A stretch of DNA of 64,000 nt from positions 12,069,409-12,133,408 of the forward strand of contig OY992839.1 in the NCBI GenBank assembly GCA_963921425.1, given 5' to 3'. Numbering within the stretch: position 1 is the first letter of the stretch; each line of letters begins with the position of its first letter. The stretch is from Dryas octopetala. Taxonomy: Eukaryota; Streptophyta; Magnoliopsida; Rosales; Rosaceae. Made by a program: the position numbers and the translations under genes. The notes under the pieces are model-generated. The model was not told the DNA's origin. It worked only from the letters and a program-made list of their open reading frames with translations, and did no database searches. Below are positions 9,201-21,192 of the stretch, piece after piece.

Positions 9201-12200
9201 TCAAAAAAGGGAGTGAGTTCTTCTGCGTCGCTGGACAATCCACGCAAGCTGTGACTGGGATGTACAACTTGTACAGGGCTTCTCAAGTGGGGTTTCTAGG
9301 AGAGACGATTCTTGAGAATGCTAAGGAGTTTTCAACTAAATTCCTTAGAGAAAAACAAGCTTCGAATGAGCTGCTAGACAAATGGATCATAACGAAGGAT
9401 TTGCCTGGTGAGGTATGAATTATTGAATTATGATCCACTATGTTAGTTCATGTAGAATTTCCTACGTAAGATTATATTTGATCTCAATATGAGTTCGGGT
9501 ACATACATAAGTCACACTCGATGACATGAATTCTATTTTCAAAATAAATGAGCTAGTTTAGGTACGTAAGTTGTTTAATACATATTTTATATTCTCTGAC
9601 GTGAGATTCTATTCATAATGTACATAAATAAACGTACGTTATGTAAGATATGCGAATAAAGTTAAAAATGAATCCAACATGTCAAATGAATATGAAATCG
9701 TAGATTATTAATTACTTATGCATCTTATGTATAACTTGAATGTTTTACTTATTTATTTGTCATATTAAACTATGTTTACACTGAATTAAATTAATATCAA
9801 TAAATAAAAAAAATTCTTTATTTTAATTATCAATTAAATTAATATCAATGAAGTAATTAATAAGATTGTTAAAATAAACAGGTGGGGTACGCATTGGAGA
9901 TTCCATGGTATGCCAGCTTACCTCGACTGGAGACGAGATTCTACATTGAACAGTACGGCGGTCAAGATGACGTTTGGATTGGCAAGACTCTCTACAGGTA
10001 CCAATTAATTAATCTTAATTATTTTCTTTCAATATTCTATTTTTGGTTTTCCCATTTTTAGATTCTGACATTATATTGAGCTACATTTCTTACATTAATA
10101 GAATTTAATGAATCAAATTATACATATGCATTAATGCATTATTATGCACCTATAAGGGGATCGACAAAATCTGGGATCATTCCCAAGAATATGTAAAGGC
10201 TAATTAATTATGATTCTAAACTTCTTCATTTAGATATTTGATATTCTTATTTTGAAGTTTGATTCTAATTAACCACTGTTTATTTCAGGATGCCCTACGT
10301 TAACAATAATGTCTATCTCGAGCTGGCAAAACTTGACTACAACATTTGCCAAGCACTGCATATCATCGAACTGGACAACATTCAAAAGTAACAAAAAAAA
10401 ACCAAATTCATTAATCACTCTTACAAATGAGTTCATTTATGGTCCAAATATCGTATGATATAGATATACAAATATATTTAGTACTGAAATCTATACATTA
10501 ACAATGAAAAAACAAATCTGTCAAGATTCAAAAATAAAAAACGTGTTTGTATATCATAGGTGTCCTTATGCTAATGCTAGAATTTTCCTCTACTACATGT
10601 TGTTATCATTTTTTGTGACTATATATATATATGCCATATTACACGCAGGTGGTACATAGAGTGTCAACTTGGTGATTATGGATTGAGCAAAAGCACCTTG
10701 CTCATGGCTTATTTTCAAGCGGCCGCCAATATTTTCGAACCCGAAAGAGAGAACGAGCGACTTGCATGGGCTAAGACCACATCTCTAATAGAAACGATTG
10801 CGTCTCACTTCAAGGAAGAAACTTGTACTTGTGAGCATATGAGGGCCTTTGTAAATGAATTCAGAAACCATTCCAGTATACGAGACTATGAGCTTGGAAG
10901 GTACGTACGTAATTAACTGCTATAAATAATTCTTGTGATGTCTGGTTTTTCTCTTTGTTTTTATTCAATCGCCCCAACACACAATTGTGCTATTTCCACA
11001 AGTAGGTTCATCACTAGGATACCCCTACAGTTATACTTTATTGTAGGTTAGGTCACAAAGAAAAATTGATTTGACTAGTCACTTGTTCTAATCGTGACTA
11101 TATAGTTTCAAGATTTCAGATCCACTAACAGCAGGGGTAAGCACGCCATCTATGTTACCAATAATGACTTTGTACATTTTATGATGGAGGATTTGAAGCC
11201 CAATGTGTTTGTTAAAGAGGAAGAGTTTAATCTCGTTTGCTCTTATACTAAATTAGAGCATCACTATAATCCAAAAGTTTAAGCTGTTAAAAAATGGATT
11301 AACAATGTGAAAGTGCTCCGTCGTGATTTATGTCTCAGCTAAGATTAAATCAAAATCTTATTAGATGAACTAAACATGCATGGGTTGAGACTATTGTCCA
11401 TTTTGATTGAATTTCTCCTGTCTAGTCCAAGCTTCCAAAAGAGGTGAAAGACATGGGAAATTTATGCATTTGTTAGTATGTGTGACACCCCTAGGCATTT
11501 ACATGTGCTTTGTGTTACAGGAGGTCGAATACAAACAAGACAGGGCAGGGACTTGTTGGGGCCTTGCTGGCTACCCTAAACCACCTCTCATTGGAGGCAA
11601 TGGTGGTGCATGGTCAAGACATTAGCTACCCTCTGCATCAAGCTGTGAGTTTCTCTACCACAACACCCCCAACCCCAACTTTTTAGGTTTTGACTACCTG
11701 CCAAATCTTGGAAAGGACCCCAAAAGCTTTGCGGTTCCATATATATATGCTCCATCACAAACTATGTGCACTACCTAACTATAGAAAGCTACCATTAGCA
11801 TTTAGTACTCATCCCAACACTTTAATTTGGTGTGTTGTGTTTCTTTTTCTTTTTTCTTATTTGTATGTAGTGGGAAAAGTGGCTGCTCAAGTGGCAAGAG
11901 AAAGGAGATACACACCAACAAGAAGCTGAGCTGCTGGTGGAAACGATAAACCAAACCGCTGGCCTTTCACTTACAGAGGGGTTGTTGTCCAATCCACAAC
12001 ATGATCAACTTTTTAAGATCACTAACAGAGTCTGCAATCAACTGCGTTGTTACCAAAACCAAAAGCACAAGGTTAGATAATTCAATGACTAACTCTTTTC
12101 CTCCACATTTTAATGTTATGGGGCTGTGATGATACTAGCTTTTTTGTTTATTATTTCTCAGGTATGTGACAGTAGCAGCTACGAAACTAATTCGGACATC

Positions 12201-12392
12201 ATGACAAAGGAAATAGAATCAGACATGCAGCAACTTGTGGAATTGGTGCTCCAAAAATCTTCAGATGAGATAGAATCTCTAATTAAGCAAACCTTTTTCG
12301 CAGTTGCGAGGAGTTTCTACTATTCAGCCTACTGTGACCCTGGAACCATTAGCAATCACATTACCAAAGTACTCTTCGAGAGGGTAATCTGA
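5891..12392 (+). CDS. CPS: Class II diterpene cyclase, ent-copalyl diphosphate synthase type (TPS-c)
   Basis: Fifteen exons join in frame to 817 codons plus stop: 5891-5987, 6539-6616, 6837-6922, 7006-7315, 7412-7595, 7852-8066, 8204-8324, 8933-9045, 9186-9412, 9882-9997, 10289-10387, 10649-10900, 11521-11644, 11871-12071, 12162-12392. All introns are GT-AG. The Ser/Pro-rich N-terminus ([10 protein letters not shown]) looks like a plastid transit peptide. SAYDTAW is at 116-122, QLPDGSWGD at 150-158 and the DXDD acid motif (DIDD) at 381-384. There is no class I DDXXD motif. The family protonates geranylgeranyl diphosphate in plastids to give ent-copalyl diphosphate, the first committed gibberellin step. 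Asn326 of the catalytic dyad and His335, a gibberellin-type residue linked to Mg2+/substrate inhibition, are kept. The dyad His is replaced by Tyr267 (TAT at 7895-7897), so the product may differ. The reading frame is otherwise intact. Exon junctions are my prediction; phases and total length agree. Confidence 0.93.
6153..6207. repeat. (CT)n microsatellite in intron 1 of the cyclase gene
   Basis: An uninterrupted run of about 27 CT units in the first intron. The intron also holds an imperfect duplication of a TTATGTCCATT.CATGTCACCCCATC phrase (about 6038-6065 and 6134-6162). CT runs near plant 5' regions can act in transcription; here that is only a possibility. Confidence 0.9.
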
Positions 12393-13783
12393 TCTTTGTG
12401 AAAAGGATTAGCCTCATTAGTCATTGCAAATGTTCTCTTCTATCCTTTGGTGTGAGATGTTCTTCTCAAACACAGTGGGAAAAAGAAAAAGGAATAAAAT
12501 GTAAAAAAAGTCATTCGATGTAGTCCAAGACTCCAAAGTAATGAGAGTCTTAGATACCCTCAAAAAATGTTTTAGGGAGAGATGGACTTGCATTATGCAG
12601 CCTGAATAATTATAAATAATACATTAGGTATGTGCAAACAAGGACAGAGGCCCAAAACACAAAAGGTGATCGTTGACATATCAAATGAGTGAACCATCCA
12701 ACTCTGTCTACCATCCCCCTGTGGCAAATGAAATGAAAAATCATAAGAAAAAAATATTGCTACAATAACTGAACAATATTGTTAATGTATAGGGGCAAAT
12801 AACATAAGAAAAGAGTTAAGTATGAGTTTAACTCTCAAATTAAAACCTCAACTCAAATCCAATCTAAGCATGGCAAAGTAGTTAGAAACATGCAGTAGCA
12901 GGAAAATGCTTACTATTACTTTCAGAATCAAGATATATGTCAAATCTCAATGAGGAATTGAGGATTAGATATGCGGTGGTTTGCACAAATATGATTAGTG
13001 GACATATATGGTACGGTAAACCACATTGAGTTGTTTTGAAAGGAATGCGGCCTCTGTCAAACTTGTTGGTGTAATGGTTTCCTCATAAGTACAAGAAAAT
13101 GAACAATGGCAGACAGAGTTGCATACAAAGACATGAGAAAGTTTGTGGATTGGTCTTCAATCTCAAGTGGAAATTCACCAAATCCCATATCTTAAGATCT
13201 GTTATGAATTTGTTTGAAAAAAAGTGATATCAATCCTTTCAATGTTCTACCTATTGTGACCTATTTATACATGTACTGGCTGGATTCCAAATATCAAATA
13301 AGGGCAACAAAAACTATAAACAAGAAAAATATTGAAAGGGAAAACCATGTCACAAGTACCATTTACAATCATGCTAATGCAGTTAATAAGCCATTAATAT
13401 ATTAATGAAGCAAATCCTGTAACACCAAAGTCAGTCATATTTTATACCCACATCAAACTCATGAGGTCTACCCATGAATGTAGAGGTAGGGTCTACCAAA
13501 GCAAAGCCCAAAGGGGGAGATAGAAAGCAATACATGGCTCATGGTTGGCATCATGATCTATCTGCATCTGCATGGTAAGTTGAATGATGAAAAGGAGTGC
13601 AAAAAAAAAAAAAAAAAAAAAAGCATTTGAAAGGAAATGGGATTTGGAGGTGGAAGTGTGATCCTGAGGGCCATGACAGAGTGGGAAAAAAAAAAAAAAG
13701 GGGAATGGGCTTTGAATGAAAAAACAGAGGGACATGAGGGGAACATGAATATTTGAATGTATTTGGACCTATTTTTTGCACTG
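12393..13783. other. 3' flank of the cyclase gene, no gene recognised
   Basis: AT-rich sequence holding the presumed 3' UTR. No coding similarity was seen on either strand. Two A-runs (13600-13622, 13687-13700) produce phenylalanine-rich minus-strand frames that look spurious. Confidence 0.5.
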
Positions 13784-14718
13784 TTAGTGATTGGGCTATG
13801 AGTGGAAGAATATTGGGCCTTGGCAAAGATGGACCCAATAAATGAAAGAATCCATCAAAGCAAAATAGAAGCCCAAAAAAGCCAAGCAGGCCGAGCCTAG
13901 CGTATGGATCGGATTAAAGAAAACAAGTTCTACTAAGACAAGCAACCGAAGGATCCAAAAGGCGAAGAGTCATAACTCTTTAAGATCCTTTCCCGATACA
14001 ACCTTTCAGGATTCTTGGGATCCAAGGCACCCATTAGAGTTTTACCACTATAAATAGAGGCCTTGTCTCACCACAAAAGACACGAAAAAACCCCAGAAAA
14101 ATCTTAGAAGTTCAAGAGCATCAAGCCTCCAAACCTTCATAGGTTGTTATTATGTTCATTTAAATTTTCTGTTTTCAAAGTCCTTGAGAAAATCTCATGG
14201 TTTCTCTCAAGAACTTAGGATCAAAGTTTTTAGGTTCTTCGGTTTTTATTGGAATTAATGCAAGTATGGTAATTTAATCTGCATATTGCTAGTTTAGATT
14301 CAATTCCTTATTCTTTATTCCCTTGCATAATTAAGTTTATTGCTTTATTATTGCTTTCCTAGATTAAAGTAGTTTAGATTATGCGTTTTACCGTTCATAC
14401 TCACATTATTACAAATAATTTCGAAGATCATTTAAGTCTTGATTTTATTTTTACTGTTAACTATTATATGTTTGATCTTGATTTCACACCCATCACTAGA
14501 ACATACACGTTTTCACATTACACCCAACACGACCCATCTACCCTAAGTCCTTGCAGCTAAGGCATTCGAACCTTTGTAACCGAGGGGTTCACGGTCGTCT
14601 GACTGGAAGTTAGATTCGCGCAATATCATTTATCGTACACTCGGCCTCTCAGCTGTGTATTGGCACACCTAAACACAAAATTAAAGAACGTGGTTTCCTT
14701 GATCTACAACCTGGTTGA
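13784..14718 (+). mobile_element. Probable lone LTR of a Gypsy-type element
   Basis: The stretch has the layout of a plant LTR. An upstream half is followed by a clear TATA box (ACTATAAATAGAGGCC near 14050). Then come a CA-rich leader and an AT-rich downstream half. The end has phrases (ACACCCATCACTAGAACA, then CCAACACGACCC) of the kind seen in Athila/Tat-like LTRs. Possible termini are TGTTAGTG at 13784 and GTTGACA near 14718, but no matching target duplication was found. No coding domains are present. Ends and family are uncertain. Confidence 0.4.
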
Positions 14719-15007
14719 CATGTGACCGCAAATTAAGAAATTGAGGCAAACAAAGTGTCAGCACAACAGAAAAGGCCAAAAGGAATGAGTACGACTGACT
14801 GAGGTTTTGGAGAGTAACCCATTTTGGCAAACTCCATCAACCCCAATCTCCATCACTACTGCTTTGTGACTGATGTCTGCTTTAGTTTTGGAATCATGAC
14901 GAGGGCACGTGAGGCAGTCATTCATTGCTTGCTGCTTTGTATTGCAAGCGGCAATCATGCCCATGCACCCACCTTTATTCGTGGTGGGTACAACTCTACA
15001 ATATAAA

Positions 15008-17244
15008 TGTAATGTCCAAAAAAAAAAAAAAAATAATAATAATAATAATAATAATAAATAATAATAATATTTATGGGCTTTAAAAATTTGGGTTAAACTT
15101 CTAAGTTTGGGCTTTAGCCCAATTGTTTTACAAGAGATGAAAAGCCCAACTTAAAAAAAAAAAAAAAAATCTGAATGGCTTTGAAGATAATACCAACGTC
15201 CATCCCCTTAATTACATATACACATAAGCCTTGATCAATGGTTTTGATTTTTCTTAGAGGGATGAGTCACCTCTAGGCAATGATGAGAGCCAATGAACTT
15301 AACCAAATTTCAGCAAACAAGTTGGATTATAAGAGAGGGCTGGTGTGAAGAGCTCACACCTACGGATGCAACGAATAAAAAAAAAAACTGAACAGAGAAA
15401 AGAACACAGAGAGAGAGAGAGAGAGAGAGAGTGAGAGAGTGAACTAGAAAGTGTTAGAGAAGGAAAGGTTAGAAACTGAAATTTTATCTTAGAAGTTTTT
15501 TCTTTAAACTTTCCTTAAACTAACCTCTTTTTGTCATCTATGGTTTTTCTTTATTGTAGGAACTCACAGCTTTTAGCCTCTATAGAACTCAAGGAGGGAA
15601 TAAAGAAAGATGAGTTTAAGGAACCCATGGAAACATGGGTGTCCTTAACAAATTTTTTTTTTCTAAAACTTGTTGTTTTATAATTTTATTTACACACCTT
15701 TCTTTTAGGTTGTAAAACTAAAAATTAGGTTGTAGATAGCCTTATTATAGCCTTAGAAACATGTTTTGCGGTTTGGAATTGAAGGAAAATGAAAAACAAA
15801 CAAGTATGAAAAATCTGGAAATTTTTCCAGAAAATTCGCATGTTTGTATGGCCTCCTTTCGAGCCTTATAACTTGAGTTTTAACCGTCCGTTTTTTATGT
15901 TCTTTATATGGTTGTAAAGAGGTGATGTAGAGCTTTAAAACAAGTATAAGTTTGCTCAATTTGGTGAACGTTTGATAGGTCAAAAGTCGAGTCAAAAATG
16001 AGATAAAAAAACTGGAAATCTGGAAAAAAACAGGGGCTGTTTAAAGTGACGATGAACAGTGCCCAGCCAGCCACCCCACTCGCACCGCCGGCGCGTGGTG
16101 GTGCGTGCGGCTATTTCCGGCGACCTTTTTCGCCCAATTTTCACCCTCCTAACTCTATTTTTCGATACGAGTCCATTGGTACAAGTTTCGCGTCAATCCG
16201 ACACCTCTAAGTTAGAGTGTGAGTTACACTCTCCTTAAAAAGAGAGTGAAATAAATTTAAATTTAATTAAGTTATATCTAAACTATATTTTTTAAACTTT
16301 TTAGACCCGAACACATAGGAACGGACTAAGAAGGAACTCGTGCTCAAGGAATTAAGGTAGGGTCTCTATTTCCCCAATGATTGGACTATATTACAATTAA
16401 TCCTTGTGTCATGTTGTGTGATTTATTTTCTTGTGATAATTTATCTTTATTACTTGTGATGTTATTTCTTCATTAAATGTATCAAGTGCATTATATTTGT
16501 AAATAAACTTTTATTATTAATCTTGTGTGTGCACTGTGAAATTCATAAGTCTGTGATATACTCAAATTGTGTAAGGTTGAATTATTATGCATGTACAATT
16601 TAATTTCTCTATACATGCATTAATGTTTGTCTTTACATGCATAATCATAAGTGCATAAGAAAAGTGTGATTGTGAACAAGGTTAAGAAAATGATTAATTG
16701 AGACACCAAGAAGAGAGGAAGATGAACTTGGTGGTCTCGTGATTTATTAGAGATACCATGGAGAAAGGGAGATGTACCTGGTGATCTCATGATTTGTGGA
16801 AGAATTATTGAAGAAAAAGTGGAATTAATTATATTCAAAATATTTGGGCTTAAGGGACGGATGGGTGTTGGCTCATACTTGGGACATTCGGGGCCACAGT
16901 GGAAGGATGCACGGTATGGGACGTGTAGGCCTGTTTGTCTTGGGTATGTGTCAACGGGAATGGTTAAGGAGTGAGTACACACATTCTCATTGCATATAAT
17001 TAAAATCATTATCTGTATTTATTTTCTTTTACTGAGACATTGATTAAATGTGATAACTGGCCATGAGGGATCAATATACCCTATTGAGCCTTAAAAGCTC
17101 ACACCCTAATAAATCATGCAGGTGACGGAAATATGACCAATGATGTGGAATACCCAAGGAAAATTTAGAGAATTTGCTGGAGTACTATGTTTTGTTTGTT
17201 TAACAATACATTGTAATATATAAGAAGATGAACATCTAGTATGG
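15008..17244 (+). repeat. 5' LTR of the Gypsy element
   Basis: Starts TGTAATGTCC after the target duplication. It contains GA and AAT microsatellites and an AT-rich body, and matches the 3' LTR base for base apart from scattered substitutions and small indels. Minus-strand and plus-strand frames of 60-130 codons inside it are conserved between the LTRs only because the LTRs are copies. Confidence 0.88.
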
Positions 17245-20200
17245 TACTAAAGCAAAAAGGTTTGAGGAAGGTCTTCGACCTGCAATCAAAGAAAAAGTGG
17301 ATATCCTAAAATTAACTCGTTATGCAGATGTCGTAGATCGAGCACTTATAGCTGAACGAAGTACTCCAGAGGTAAGAAAAAATTGGATTCATACGAATGC
17401 AAGTGGAGGACCAAGCAGCAAGCGCCCAAGGTTTGGACCTTCTCAACTTCCGCCACCAAAGTCAAATGTGGTGAACCGAGACTCAATAATTTGCTCTCAC
17501 TGCCGGCAAGCTGGGCATTCCCAACGATTCTGTCCACAATTGCAAACATATCAGGCTCCTCACGCACCTCAATTCCAATACCGTACTCCGTACCCGCCAC
17601 AACAGAACCAATGGAGGCCACCGATGGTACAACAGCCACCACGTCCCGGAAGACAACCCACTCAAATAAGACCTAAACCTCTACCCGGTATAAAACGTTC
17701 TGAAAAACCTGCCCAGGCAAGAGTGTATGCTATGGGAGCAAAGGCGGAGTCAACAGAACCAGAGATGGTGGAAGGTACATTCCTAGTATTTAATTCTTGG
17801 GCTAAAATATTGTTTGACTCTGGCGCTACACATTCTTTCATCTCAAAGTCATTTGCATCCATCCTTGAGTTAGAATCTGAATTCATGAAATTTCCACTGA
17901 AAGTTGGGTCTCCGTTAGGAGGTGCTAGAAAAATTGATAGAATTTGTAAAAATTGCATGATAGAAATAGCGGGTCATAAAGTATATTTTGATTTGATGAT
18001 AATGGACATGTCGGAATACGATATCATCCTTGGAATGGATTGGCTCACACAATACCAAGTTATTATTGACTGTAGAAGAAAAATGGTAACGGTAAGTACA
18101 TCGGATGGACAAACATTTAAATTTTACGGGGATAGGGAAACTCACCATCCTAGATTAACTGTTAACTTAAAAGAGGATGACTTTAGGAGCTTAATCGCTA
18201 ACCTCAAGATCGAAAAAGAAGATGGACCGCAGATTGAATTCATCCCAGTTGTGCGAGTATACGAAGATGTATTTCCAGATGATTTGCCCGGATTACCCCC
18301 GAAAAGAGAAATAGAGTTCACCATAGAAGTTTATCCAGGCACATCACCTATCTCTATACCTCCACATCGAATGGCACCGGCAGAGCTTAAGGAGCTGAAG
18401 ACTCAACTTCAGGAATTGTAAGAAAAAGGGTTCATTCGTCCCAGCACATCACCATGGGGTGCACCAGCTCTTTTCGTGAAGAAGAAAGACGGATCTCTCA
18501 GGATGTGTATCGACTACCGCCAGCTGAATAGAGTCACAATAAAGAACAAATACCCGCTGCCTCGGATCGATGATTTATTTGATCAACTAAGAGGATCTTG
18601 TTTCTTTTCCAAGATAGACCTTCGATCTGGATACCACCAGCTTCGTATCAAGGAGGAAGATGTACCAAAGACAGCCTTTCGAACTCGATACGGGCATTAC
18701 GAATTCTTGGTGATGCCATTCGGCTTAACGAACGCACCAGCAGCTTTCATGGATATGATGAACCGAATTTTTCGACCTTACCTGGATCGGTTCGTGATCG
18801 TATTCATCGATGACATCCTCGTCTATTCCTCATCTAAAGAAGAGCATGAACAACACTTGCATTACGTCTTACAAACGCTGAGAGAACACAAGTTATATGC
18901 CAAGTTTAGCAAATGTGAGTTTTGGCTAACAGAGGTAAAATTTTTAGGGCATGTGATTGCTAAAGAAGGTATATCAGTAGATTCTTCCAAAGTTGATGCA
19001 GTGTTGAAATGGAATCAACCAAAAAATGTCACTGAAATACGGAGTTTCCTTGGGCTAGCCGGCTACTACAGAAGATTCATAAAAGATTTCTCCCGACTCG
19101 CTGCCCCAATGACAAAGTTGACACGTAAGGGGGCAAAGTTCGAGTGGAACGAGAAGTGCGAGAATTCATTCCAGGAACTAAAAAAAGCGATTAACCACTG
19201 CTTCAGTACTAATCATTCCTGAGCGAGGTGTAGGCTATGTAGTATACACTGATGCTTCCTTACAAGGATTAGGAGGTGTCTTAATGCAATCTGACAAGGT
19301 CATAGCCTATACTTCTCGACAACTAAAGTCACATGAAAAGAATTATCCTGCACACGATTTGAAGCTTGCAGCAATTATTCATGCTTTGAAGGTATGGCGA
19401 TATTACTTATATGGCGAACGTTTTGAACTCTATTCCGATCACAAAAGTTTGAAGTACCTTTTCTCGCAAAAGGAGCTTAACTTGAGACAACGAAGATGGA
19501 TGGAGTATTTAGAAGACTATGATTTTGGACTACATTATCACCCAGGAAAAGCTAACGTAGTCGCAGATGCATTGAGTAGAAAATCTCAAGGAACGGTGGG
19601 AAGCTTACGGATTCAGAAGTGGAAGGTTGTAAAAGCCATTCGTGAATATAATCTGTACGTTGACACCAATAACAATGATGCTTATCTTTGCAATTTAATT
19701 GCTCAACCCAGCTTAAAGGAAAAAGTCATTGAAAAGCAACAAGAAGATGCATTCTGCAAATCCATACGTGAAAAGCTCGCCGCAGAAGATGAAAATAAAG
19801 GATGGACCATTCCCAAAGACGGTGGATTAAGATACCTGGGAAGAATATACGTGCCTGAAGTCCCGAATTTGCGAGACGAAGTACTACATGAAGCTCATTT
19901 TTCTACCTACACCATCCATCCAGGTAGCACTAAGATGTACCACGATCTTCGGCGACAATACTGGTGGAAGGGCATGAAAAAAGAAATAGCGACTTATGTT
20001 GCAAAGTGCCTCACGTGCCAACAGGTAAAAGCAGAACACCAAAAACCAGCAGGGATGCTCCAACCACTACCTGTAGCTGAATGGAAATGGGATAACATCA
20101 CAATGGACTTCGTGACGGGGCTACCGCGATCGTCAAAGGGACGAGATGCTGTATGGGTTATTGTAGATCGTTTAACTAAATCTGCTCATTGTCTACCCGT

Positions 20201-21192
20201 AAAAACTACTGATTCCACTGAAACATTGGGAAAGCTATACATTAGGGAGATAGTAAGACTACACGGAATCCCAATTTCGATCGTTTCAGACAGAGATTCT
20301 AAATTCACTTCTCGATTATGGGGAAGTTTACAGCATGCACTTGGAACGAAACTGAACCTCAGCAGCGCTTTTCATCCCCAAACTGACGAACAGTCTGAGA
20401 GAACTATCCAAATTTTGGAAGACATGTTGAGGGCATGCATACTAGATTTTCAAGGAAATTGGGAAGACCACCTACCATTAGCAGAATTTGCCTATAACAA
20501 CAGCTACCAGTCTAGCATAGGGATGGCACCCTATGAAGCACTCTATGGAAGACCTTGTAGATCACCTTTGTGTTGGGCTGAAGTGGGAGAAGATATTTTG
20601 TTAGGACCAGACTTGGTCCAAGAAGCCACAGAGAAGATAAAGATCATCAGACAACGTTTGCTTACAGCTCAAAGTCGGCAAAAGAATTATGCAGACCGAC
20701 GAAGAAGGCCACTAGAATACAATGTGGGCGATCATGTTTTTCTCAAAGTCTCGCCACGACGCGGAGTCAAGAGGTTTGGGAAATCTGGGAAACTTGCTCC
20801 AAGATTTATCGGACCGTTTGAAATTCTCGAACGGATTGGAGAGGTAGCATATCGATTAGCATTACCTCCCCAACTCTCTAGTATCCATAATGTTTTTCAT
20901 ATATCTATGCTTCGGAAGTATGAACCAGATCCAGCACACGTTTTGGACTGGGGAGAACTCAGCGTTGATGAGCAAGTATCTTTTGAAGATCGACCAATTC
21001 AGATACTTGATCACAAAGAACAAGTTTTGCGCACAAAGACCATTCCATTAGTCAAGGTTTTGTGGCAACATGGGAATGTAGAAGAAGCTACAGGGGAATT
21101 AGAATCTGACATGCGCAAAAAATATCCAGAGATTTTTGACACAGGTACGTCTAAATTTCGAGGACGAAATTTTTTTTTTTAGGTGGGTAGAT

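Noticed and set aside
5891-12392. ent-kaurene synthase or bifunctional class I/II cyclase
   Set aside because: There is a DIDD class II motif at 381-384, but no DDXXD class I motif, and the C-terminal part (ending [10 protein letters not shown], then KVLFERVI) is CPS-like. The length also fits a CPS.
13493-13838. Phenylalanine-rich minus-strand frames
   Set aside because: Produced by A-runs at 13600-13622 and 13687-13700; composition is not protein-like.
14560-14640. Possible tRNA-like segment (TTCGAACC phrase)
   Set aside because: No cloverleaf can be built around it; A- and B-box spacing is absent.
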